From contig CAIQLG010000047.1 of assembly GCA_903872565.1 (NCBI GenBank), positions 1-35,819 of the forward strand: a stretch of DNA of 35,819 nt, written 5' to 3'. The first letter of the stretch is position 1, and every line of letters begins with the position of its first letter. Positions 28,407-35,819 of the stretch are shown here, one piece after another. The position numbers and the translations under genes were made by a program. Source of the DNA: an uncultured Lentisphaerota bacterium (GTDB lineage: Bacteria; Verrucomicrobiota; Lentisphaeria; Victivallales; GWF2-50-93). Below the pieces are notes generated by a model that saw only the letters and a program-made list of their open reading frames with translations, was not told the origin of the DNA and searched no databases.

Positions 28407-29729
28407 ATGCTTTTTCAAAAGGCTGCGGCAACTGTAATTGTTATCTTAATTTTAATTACCGCATATCTCCTGGTCGAACTTTCAAACACCAAGATGGCAC
28501 TTGAGAGATCAAGAAGAAGTTTATTGCCTGGAGAAGAGATCGGGGAAGTTAAGTCTGTAAAAAACAATAAAAACAAGGCTGAAGCCGAAATCCAAAGGCT
28601 CAGGGAAGAAATCGAACTTTTGAAAAAGAAGGCGAGGGCTGCGAAGTCCACCAGCACAAGCAATACTTCAGAGAATGCATTACTCTCTTCGGTCTCAGGC
28701 AAGGAGCAACTTCTAGATCTGCTATATACTAGCGATCCCGCCAGCAGGTTGAAGGTGCTTGAGAGCCTGGGGCTGGCTCCGTCAACAGAAGATTATGCCA
28801 GGATGATGGATGCCATGGTAAAGTCGAAGAACTTGAGCTGGAACGCCATGAATCCCATTCTGAGCGAATGGTTCAAGCTTGATCCTGATTCGCTGATAGA
28901 CTGGGTGATCGCACTTGATTCCTCGAATAAGAATGGAGACCAGACATTGCAGGGCATGAGCATGAGCATTCTTAGTATGGTGGGAAACCTGTTTCCCAAT
29001 AATACGCTTGAAAAAGCGGCGGACTTCATCTCCAAGCTTCAGGACGGCAACTCAAAAGAACAGATAATAAGTAGCCTGATCTTCAAGTACGCTGCGAGCA
29101 ATCCTGAAGTTGCCAGAGAATGGTTCGACACTATGAAAAATGAAAACTTCAAGGTCAACGCGGTTATGGCTCTTGCGCGCGGGCTTGCTCAGAAAAATAC
29201 GCAGGAAGCCATTACGTGGCTTGAGTCTCTGCCAGACGGCATCCTCAAGAACAATGCCTATGTGAGCTTTATCACAGAATATTCGCAGAAAGATCCAGAA
29301 GATGCCATCAGGATGGCCGAAAGCATAAAAGACGAAAACTCCTATATCTATGCTGTCTCCAATGCCATCGCGCAGATCACATCTAAAGATCCTGGTAAGG
29401 CTGGCGAAATACTCAAGAAGTATCCGGCGGGAACCTTGAAGGACCGCTGCTGCCAGAACTATATATACAATATCGCCAGGGATTTCCCCGAGACTGCGGC
29501 GCTGTGGGTTGACGAGATTTCAGACAATGCACAGAAACAGAATATGCTGGTATATGTTGCCAATACATGGATGTGCAGGGCCGACAAGAGGGATTCATTC
29601 GAGGAATGGTTCAGAAAAGTGGAACTGCCTTCAAATATACGCGATCAGATACAGAAACAGTATAATACCATTAAGAATGTGCCACAGTCTGGCGATCAGC
29701 CCGTTTTTGGCAATCGACCGGGGAAGTAA
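28407..29729 (+). CDS. Membrane-anchored helical-repeat hypothetical protein
   Basis: N-terminal TM (VIVILILITAYLLVEL), coiled coil, then repeats of the form NPEVAREWFDTMK, NTQEAITWLESLPDGILKNNAYVSFITEYSQKDPEDAIRMAES, DPGKAGEILKKYPAGTLKDRCC, FPETAALWVDEI. Confidence 0.75.
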   Translation: MLFQKAAATVIVILILITAYLLVELSNTKMALERSRRSLLPGEEIGEVKSVKNNKNKAEAEIQRLREEIELLKKKARAAKSTSTSNTSENALLSSVSGKEQLLDLLYTSDPASRLKVLESLGLAPSTEDYARMMDAMVKSKNLSWNAMNPILSEWFKLDPDSLIDWVIALDSSNKNGDQTLQGMSMSILSMVGNLFPNNTLEKAADFISKLQDGNSKEQIISSLIFKYAASNPEVAREWFDTMKNENFKVNAVMALARGLAQKNTQEAITWLESLPDGILKNNAYVSFITEYSQKDPEDAIRMAESIKDENSYIYAVSNAIAQITSKDPGKAGEILKKYPAGTLKDRCCQNYIYNIARDFPETAALWVDEISDNAQKQNMLVYVANTWMCRADKRDSFEEWFRKVELPSNIRDQIQKQYNTIKNVPQSGDQPVFGNRPGK

Positions 29730-29809
29730 AGGAACCCATTATTGTTCCATTGGAAGTCACATCTCAAAATTTCCATTTTCCTTAATTTTACTCCCACCAT
29801 TGCAACACG

Positions 29810-31729
29810 TCAGTCTTTATTCCTTTTTGCTGTCGTTGAAGGGGCGGGTGAATATTCGCATTCGAAGATAGCATAACCCGAATCATCCCAGATTGGTTTG
29901 ATTTTTCCTTGTTCCGCAAGTCTGCCAATTGCTGCGGAAAAGCCGACCGATCTTTTCAGGTATTCTTTCATCCTGTCCGGATCCCTGAGCGACAGTCCGA
30001 TAAGGATGTGTGTAATCTTATTGTTACCAAGGACTTCCAATATTGTATCCTCGTTCTCAAATTTCTCGGGCGGGGTGAAGTATTTCTCCTGGAAAAACGG
30101 AGTTCCTATTTCGTATTTTCTAGGCATATAGAGCCCTCTGTTTTCAAAGAGAAGGAGGAATTTAGCGTTTTGCGGGGTTTTCATCCTGATCATGTCCATT
30201 GCCTGAAGGAAGCCTTCCCCTGTGCCGGAATAGACGAAGTCTGCAGGTCTCATCTGGCCAGACAGGCATTTCCAGGAACTTGCGAAATACTCAACTAGGA
30301 TACTGGGAAAGCTCCATAGCATGAGGATAAATGAGGCGCAGACAATTATTTTCAGATATGTTTTTCTCCCCGTTAGGGATGTTTTGATGGCAATGTAGAA
30401 CATCAGTGCGGCGAGGACGAAGAATCTGGCCTGTTGTGCTGTGAAGAACCAGAAGACATAGAAAATTGCAAGGAAAAAGAAAACCGGTAAAAACTTCTTC
30501 CAGTCCCTCTTCCGGAGCGCATGTAAGAGGGAAAATGCCGCGAGGAGGATTGCCACTATGAACTGAAGTCCCATGTTCCCGTCATAAGTGTTTATCGGAA
30601 GGCTGATCAGTATTGGTGCCGCGAAGAAGCCTGAAATCCCTTGAATCCCGTACTTCACGCTTCCTGCAAGATGGTGATAGACGCTTGTCTCGATCGCGGC
30701 TGGCGAGCTGGTGAAATATCTTGCGCAGTACGGATAGAACGGATTTCCAGTTTCAAGCCAGGGTCTCGAATAAAACATCACCAAGACAAGGACGAATATT
30801 GCGTAATAGGCGGCAAGAGGTTTAAATGTTATTCTCCTTGTCATCAATGCCATTCCAATAAAGTATATGGAAAAGGATAATCCCACAATTAGCCCGGTCA
30901 GCTTCACGGAGGATGCGATTCCACAGATTATCCCAAGAGCGTAGGCGTCTTTGCCGGAGGGCGCATTGTTCGAGTTTTTAAGAATGGCGAACGCGCAAAT
31001 GAAATGTATCAGGATTATGATCTCGACATATGCGGAAGAGCCACACATGAGCATTATGCAGGAAAGTCCGAAGGAAAAAGTCATGGCACTGGCATTGAAT
31101 GCGGAATTTCCCTGTTTCAAGATATGATATAGGCTTATCAGGGAAAGCATCCACAGCGCCCACAGGAAGAGGCGTGCCGCCAGAATTCCCCCAAGATACA
31201 TGTTCAACATGAAAATAAAATTACCAGCTCCGGGAAAGGCGGAATATGGATTGTCCGGATAGAAACAGATCCCACCCTCGATCAGCCATCTGCAAGGAAC
31301 CGCGAGCTGGTAGCAGAGCTCGTCCCAGCATATCGGAAGACAGAGCGAGTTCCCGAATGTGAATATTGCGGTTGCAGCAAAAAGTAGCAGAAAAACGTAG
31401 TTCCTGCGCATGTATTTTCCGGCAGAGGCGCGTATGGCCCCCAAGGAGCGGGCGATGTCAGCGAGCGATATCGCCGAGATTGCGAACATCGCATATTTTA
31501 TCATAGGAGATGAAAAAAGCCCGCAAAGCCCGGCAAAGAAGGTGAGCCCAATCAGTATGTCCATTCCTATTATGAGCGACACGACGGTGGAAAGCACAGG
31601 ATGCCTTATCTTGAGTCCTGTGGCTTTTACGAAAATTGCACCTAGAAGACGGGCATCCAGAAACACTGCTGCAACTGCGATAATCGCAGCAATATGTCCT
31701 CCGCCTGTCGCAATCAGCCATTCGTTCAT
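29810..31729 (-). CDS. GT-C-like polytopic membrane protein, putative glycosyltransferase
   Basis: About 10+ hydrophobic segments; CWDELCYQLAVPCRWLIEGGICFYPDNPYSAFPGAGNFIF resembles the acidic first-loop motif of GT-C enzymes. Confidence 0.7.
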   Translation of the reverse strand: MNEWLIATGGGHIAAIIAVAAVFLDARLLGAIFVKATGLKIRHPVLSTVVSLIIGMDILIGLTFFAGLCGLFSSPMIKYAMFAISAISLADIARSLGAIRASAGKYMRRNYVFLLLFAATAIFTFGNSLCLPICWDELCYQLAVPCRWLIEGGICFYPDNPYSAFPGAGNFIFMLNMYLGGILAARLFLWALWMLSLISLYHILKQGNSAFNASAMTFSFGLSCIMLMCGSSAYVEIIILIHFICAFAILKNSNNAPSGKDAYALGIICGIASSVKLTGLIVGLSFSIYFIGMALMTRRITFKPLAAYYAIFVLVLVMFYSRPWLETGNPFYPYCARYFTSSPAAIETSVYHHLAGSVKYGIQGISGFFAAPILISLPINTYDGNMGLQFIVAILLAAFSLLHALRKRDWKKFLPVFFFLAIFYVFWFFTAQQARFFVLAALMFYIAIKTSLTGRKTYLKIIVCASFILMLWSFPSILVEYFASSWKCLSGQMRPADFVYSGTGEGFLQAMDMIRMKTPQNAKFLLLFENRGLYMPRKYEIGTPFFQEKYFTPPEKFENEDTILEVLGNNKITHILIGLSLRDPDRMKEYLKRSVGFSAAIGRLAEQGKIKPIWDDSGYAIFECEYSPAPSTTAKRNKD

Positions 31730-31806
31730 TTATACAGCCATATAGATTTTGTCACCAGTTGTACGATAGTTCCTTACGGCGGATCATGACAAATATTTTT
31801 GTCCAG

Positions 31807-31895
31807 GTAGGCCAAGCCTCGATGAGGCTTGGCATGTCTGGTTTCATCCTACTTCGTTCTGCAAACTACGAAGGACAGGTCGAAACCAGACCTAC
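31807..31895 (-). repeat. Two-hairpin palindromic repeat, copy B (expanded with an internal hairpin)
   Basis: Reverse complement GTAGGTCTGGTTTCGACCTGTCCTTCGTAGTTTGCAGAACGAAGTAGGATGAAACCAGACATGCCAAGCCTCATCGAGGCTTGGCCTAC aligns to 23821..23872 apart from an internal insertion. Confidence 0.85.
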
Positions 31896-32164
31896 TTCCC
31901 AGTATCGAGCTAGACAGGTCAACACCAAATCCTACTTGCGCCGTAAGGCTTTTTCCCCTTTAATCCGAATCTTATCTTGCTTAACTCATTATTAAACCAC
32001 TTTTTATAAGAAAGACAATAGCTGTAGGCAAAGATATGCAGACTGAGTTGCGCTGTGATCTCAGGAAGAGTCAGGAGGGAAGATTAAAAATGTTTGAAAA
32101 ATATATTTCTTTGTCTTGCAAAATATTGCAAAATGATGCATATTGTTTCAAAAATAGGAATAAA

Positions 32165-32944
32165 ATGGACAAGGAAAAGGAAAGAAGACTGCTTTCGCCC
32201 GAAAGGGAGCAGGCGATACTGGACGAACTTGAAAAGGGGCCGCATCCCATAGGCGACCTCTCGGTCCTTCTCCGGGTCTCCGAGGCCACAGTGAGAAGAG
32301 ACCTGCTGTCACTTGAGAAAAAAGGACGCATCCGCAGGGTGCATGGCGGCGCAGTAAGGGTGGCTCCTCCACCAGATGAACCTGTCTTTGAGGAAAAGGA
32401 GTCAATAAGAAGTTCCGAAAAGGAGAAAATCGCACGTCGAGCCCTGTCAGAAATAGAGGATGGCGACACGGTCTTTCTCGACGGCGGAAGCACGGCTCTC
32501 TCCCTTGCTAGACTTCTTCCGGCCAGAAAGAACCTGACTGTCGTCACAAATTCCCTCATGGCCGCTTCCGAACTTTCATCCGGGCATAACAGCCTTATCG
32601 TTGTAGGAGGCAGATTCAGGCCTCTCAGCAGGACTCTTGTCGGCGCACTCACCGCAAAGACATTGGAGTGCCTGCATTTCGACAAGGCGTTCGTCGGAAC
32701 CATGGGATTCACCGCCGATGCCGGCATTTCCACCACGGATCCCGACGAGGCGTTCACCAAGGAGCTTGTAATAAGACGGTCGGAAAAGGTCTTTCTTATT
32801 GCCGACAGCTCGAAGCTTGGTGTGGCATCGTTTTCCGCGAGCGGTAACATCTCGGACATTGATTTCATCATAACTGATCCGGCTGTCTCGGGGAATTTTG
32901 TGAAACAGCTCAGGAAGAAAGGCGTGAAAGTGATAAAGGCATAG
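32165..32944 (+). CDS. DeoR/GlpR family transcriptional regulator
   Basis: PEREQAILDELEKGPHPIGDLSVLLRVSEATVRRDLLSLEKKGRIRRVHGGAVRV, EDGDTVFLDGGSTALSLARLL, LTVVTNSL, VFLIADSSKLG. Confidence 0.94.
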   Translation: MDKEKERRLLSPEREQAILDELEKGPHPIGDLSVLLRVSEATVRRDLLSLEKKGRIRRVHGGAVRVAPPPDEPVFEEKESIRSSEKEKIARRALSEIEDGDTVFLDGGSTALSLARLLPARKNLTVVTNSLMAASELSSGHNSLIVVGGRFRPLSRTLVGALTAKTLECLHFDKAFVGTMGFTADAGISTTDPDEAFTKELVIRRSEKVFLIADSSKLGVASFSASGNISDIDFIITDPAVSGNFVKQLRKKGVKVIKA

Positions 32945-32958
32945 CAGTATAATCATTA

Positions 32959-32988
32959 TTAACCACAAAGACACAGAGACACAAAAGG
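32959..32988 (+). repeat. Left inverted repeat flanking the GxxExxY gene
   Basis: TTAACCACAAAGACACAGAGACACAAAAGG; near-perfect reverse complement of 33263..33291. Confidence 0.92.
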
Positions 32989-32997
32989 ATTTTAATT

Positions 32998-33225
32998 ATG
33001 CAAAATGGATACGCACCAATACCTGATGAAATAAATGTAATGTCAAAAGTTATTATCGATGGGGCATTTAAGGTCCATAAAGCATTAGGGCCTGCCCTTC
33101 TCGAATCGGTATATGAAATATGTCTGTGTCATGAATTGCAAAAATCAGGATTAAAAGTAAGACGACAGGTTAATGTCCCTGTCATTTATGACAATATGAG
33201 ATTTGATGCCGGATTCCGTTATTAA
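32998..33225 (+). pseudogene. GxxExxY family protein, internally deleted/truncated
   Basis: INVMSKVIIDGAFKVHKALGPALLESVYEICLCHELQKSGLKVRRQVNVPVIYDNMRFDAGFRY*, then a GxxExxY-like C-terminal tail (V)IKKGIKRLVL* in another frame to 33252. Confidence 0.82.
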
Positions 33226-33262
33226 AAAGGGTATTAAAAGATTAGTATTATAAATTTTAGTA

Positions 33263-33291
33263 CCTCTGTGTCTTTGTGTCTTTGTGGTTAA
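33263..33291 (-). repeat. Right inverted repeat flanking the GxxExxY gene
   Basis: CCTCTGTGTCTTTGTGTCTTTGTGGTTAA; reverse complement TTAACCACAAAGACACAAAGACACAGAGG. Confidence 0.92.
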
Positions 33292-33322
33292 TTTAAAACA
33301 TATATTGAAAGGAAGAATCAAA

Positions 33323-35626
33323 ATGGGAAACTATTACAGCGATCTGAGCCCCGATTTCAGGAAAAAGACAATCAATCTGTTGCCAATCGAATGCTACTCC
33401 TTCGAGAAGATGATTAAAGAGGAGGTTGCCGACGGATCGGTTGACAAGAAGGAGCTTCTCGAAATTTACGAGTGCATGCTGATGATCCGGGAATTCGAGG
33501 AGATGATACTCAAGCTCAGAACTGGCGCATACGAATCCGTCAAAAATTACGAGTACAGGGGGCCGACGCATCTTTCGATCGGTCAGGAGGCCACATCCGC
33601 TGGCGCCTGTGCCATCCTTAAAATGACCGACTATATCACATCCACCCACCGAGGACATGGGGACTCGATAGCCAAAGGGTATTTTGCAATAAGGGAGATG
33701 GACGACAAGCGCCTCAGAGATCGCTGCCCGGAATCTGCGAGTCTCGCAGGGGACGAACTTCTCGAATCTGTCATGGAAGATCACGTGTTCAGGACGATAG
33801 CGGAACTTTTCGGCAAGGAGAGCGGCTATGGAAAGGGCAGGGGGGGCGGGATGCACATCTTCGACTTCCGTGTAGGCCATCTCGGCGCGAACGCAATCGT
33901 CGGCGGCGGTGTCCCGATCGCCACTGGCGCCGCGATGACATGCAGGATTGACATCAACCCCGCGAACAAGGGCAGGCTCGTCTGCTGTTTCGCCGGAGAC
34001 GGCGCCTACGCCAACGGAGTCGTCCTGGAATCGCTCAACTGGGCCGCACAGGATCAGTTCACAAACAAGAAGCTCACAAGCATAAACTACGGTCTGCCAA
34101 TAATTTACTGCATCGTCAACAACCATTTCGGAATGACAGGAAGAGCCGAGGGCGAGGTCACCGGCGTGGACTCGCTCGCCAGAAGAGCCGCAGGTTTTGA
34201 CAACGAGAACATGCATTGCGAGGTCGTCAACGGAATGGATGCCATCGCCGTCAGAGACGCAGTCCTGAGAGCAAAAAAAATCATACTCGAAGGCAAAGGC
34301 CCTGTCCTGCTCGAACTCAACACTTACCGCTATTACGGACATTCGCTCTCCGACCCGAGAAACGAATACAGGACCAAGGAAGAGGAGGAAAGGTGGAAGG
34401 ATGTTGACCCCGTCTTCACATTCAGGAAAAGGCTTGTTGACCAGAAGATCTTCAATCCTGAAATCCTCGACGCTCTCGAGAAAAAAGTCTCGGACAGAAA
34501 TGCAAGGGCAGCCGTCCGCGCGGTCGCCTCTCCTGACCCCGTTCCAGAGGATGTTATAAGGTATATGTACACAGACAGCTCCTGCACGGAGATCCCGAAA
34601 CCATACACTAAGATAGATGTCAAGGGAGAGAAGCCATCCATCAAGAGAGACTCCGAGGGAAGGCTCAACTACCGCGACGCCATAAAGGAGGGGCTCTTCG
34701 AGGAGATGGTCAGGGATGCCAGAGTCGTTGTATATGGCGAGGATGTCGCTGATTATGGAGGTGCCTTCAAACTCACAAAGGGAATGCTGGAATATTTCGG
34801 CAGGGGGCGCGTGTTCAACACCCCCATATCCGAAGCCTGCATCTGTGGAACAGGTGTAGGAATGGCGATGACCGGCTACCGTCCGGTCGTCGAACTCATG
34901 TATATGGATTTCGCCCTGATGGCTTCGGATCAGATTTCGAACCAGGCCGCGAAATGGCATTATATGACAGGTGGAAACGTCAAGGTTCCGCTTGTCGTAA
35001 GATGCAGTGTCGGCGGCGGAAAAGGCTACGGAGGACAGCACTCGCAGTCACTCGAGTCAATGTTCTGCCACATTCCTGGAACATATGTTGCATATCCTTC
35101 AAATCCTTATGATGCCAAAGGACTTATAAAAACAGCGATAAGGGATGATAACCCGGTTATATTTGTCGAAGGACAGCTCCTCTACAATGTCAAGGGACAT
35201 GTTCCTGAGGGAGAATATCTCATTCCATTCGGCCAGGCTAATGTGATCAGAGAAGGAAAGGACATCACATTTGTGGTCTGGGGGCCCGCAGTTCCGGATG
35301 CCCTGAAGGCTGCCGACTTGCTCGCCAAAGAGGGCATTGAGGTTGAAGTCATAGACCCGAGGACTCTCGTCCCGTTCGACTGGGAGACAGTCTTCGAGTC
35401 TGTCAGGAGGACTGGTCGATGCGTGGTCATAAGCCAGTGTGTGGACATCGGAAGTTACACTGGCGAAATAGTCTCTCAGATTGTCTCGAACTGTTTCGAC
35501 TATCTTGACGCGCCAGTTCTCAAGGTGGGAGCGAAAAATGGTGTCGCCCCGCAGGCTTACTCTCTAGAGAAGGCGTTTCTGCCGACACCCGAGGACATGG
35601 TCGCCGCAGCGAGGCGCTTGATATAA
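33323..35626 (+). CDS. Fused alpha-beta E1 component of a thiamine-dependent 2-oxoacid (pyruvate/branched-chain/acetoin-type) dehydrogenase
   Basis: Alpha part: STHRGHGDSIAKG, GYGKGRGGGMHIFD, GDGAYANGVVLESLNWAA...IYCIVNNHFGMTGR. Beta part: YRDAIKEGLFEEMVRDARVVVYGEDVADYGG, FNTPISEACICGTGVGMAMTGYRPVVELMYMDFALMASDQISNQAAK, EVIDPRTLVPFDWETV. GAAAGGAAG RBS ahead of ATG 33323. Confidence 0.93.
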   Translation: MGNYYSDLSPDFRKKTINLLPIECYSFEKMIKEEVADGSVDKKELLEIYECMLMIREFEEMILKLRTGAYESVKNYEYRGPTHLSIGQEATSAGACAILKMTDYITSTHRGHGDSIAKGYFAIREMDDKRLRDRCPESASLAGDELLESVMEDHVFRTIAELFGKESGYGKGRGGGMHIFDFRVGHLGANAIVGGGVPIATGAAMTCRIDINPANKGRLVCCFAGDGAYANGVVLESLNWAAQDQFTNKKLTSINYGLPIIYCIVNNHFGMTGRAEGEVTGVDSLARRAAGFDNENMHCEVVNGMDAIAVRDAVLRAKKIILEGKGPVLLELNTYRYYGHSLSDPRNEYRTKEEEERWKDVDPVFTFRKRLVDQKIFNPEILDALEKKVSDRNARAAVRAVASPDPVPEDVIRYMYTDSSCTEIPKPYTKIDVKGEKPSIKRDSEGRLNYRDAIKEGLFEEMVRDARVVVYGEDVADYGGAFKLTKGMLEYFGRGRVFNTPISEACICGTGVGMAMTGYRPVVELMYMDFALMASDQISNQAAKWHYMTGGNVKVPLVVRCSVGGGKGYGGQHSQSLESMFCHIPGTYVAYPSNPYDAKGLIKTAIRDDNPVIFVEGQLLYNVKGHVPEGEYLIPFGQANVIREGKDITFVVWGPAVPDALKAADLLAKEGIEVEVIDPRTLVPFDWETVFESVRRTGRCVVISQCVDIGSYTGEIVSQIVSNCFDYLDAPVLKVGAKNGVAPQAYSLEKAFLPTPEDMVAAARRLI

Positions 35627-35630
35627 GCTC

Positions 35631-35656
35631 GAAACTCGAATTTCGAAATTCGAAAC
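35631..35656. repeat. TTCGAA-rich palindromic sequence just after the E1 stop codon
   Basis: GAAACTCGAATTTCGAAATTCGAAAC. Core CGAATTTCGAAATTCG (35637-35652) is a perfect 16 bp palindrome. Confidence 0.75.
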
Positions 35657-35819
35657 AAGCACGAATTATGAATAAATAGACTGGGGTATCTCCTTGACTA
35701 AAGTACCCCCTACGGCTTGTGTTTTTCATGCTTGTTACGCAGGCCTTTTGAGATGGAACGGTACGTTGCCGGTGGGGTTCGCACAGAGTTCTCGATAAGA
35801 CGCTGGAACAAGAGTCCCC

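Noticed and set aside
33293-35041. 582-aa antisense ORF opposite the E1 dehydrogenase gene
   Set aside because: Composition-driven open frame on the strand opposite a clearly coding, motif-rich gene. No recognisable domain and a low-complexity-like composition.
35700-35819. Possible start of another gene at the right edge (MERYVAGGVRTEFSIRRWNKSP...)
   Set aside because: Too short to support, no clear RBS, cannot be judged without downstream sequence.

Overview
This 35.8 kb window looks like chromosomal DNA from a Lentisphaerae/Victivallales-like or PVC-superphylum bacterium. That taxonomy is inferred from gene content and was not searched. The left half holds a carbohydrate-utilisation locus: an AraC regulator divergent from three Gfo/Idh/MocA oxidoreductases, a sugar-phosphate isomerase/epimerase-like protein, a sulfatase-superfamily enzyme with Thr at the usual FGly position, and a DUF4838-like lipoprotein. 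Next come TVP38/TMEM64, a GT-C glycosyltransferase, asparagine synthase, an LpxL-like acyltransferase and an SsuABC-type transporter. The right half has PPK2, a YgiT-type zinc-finger protein, two modular paralogous secreted proteins, a DUF4143 ATPase, TrmB, a GAF-domain PTS enzyme I (PtsP), a repeat protein, a GT-C membrane protein, a DeoR regulator and a fused E1 alpha/beta dehydrogenase. The strongest unexplained signals are: (1) an internally deleted GxxExxY gene enclosed by ~29 bp inverted repeats (32959-33291); (2) a partial prepilin-like ORF at the left edge, absent from the ORF track, with two FTLI(E/G)LL motifs and three hairpins in its coding DNA; (3) a two-hairpin palindromic repeat present in two copies with a compensatory base-pair change (23821, 31807), plus two other GTAG-bordered palindromes; (4) a 60 bp in-frame tandem duplication in the transporter binding protein; (5) a toxin-like ORF tail overlapping the YgiT start. 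I saw no rRNA, tRNA, CRISPR array or complete transposase. All family calls come from reading motifs by eye, with no database search.
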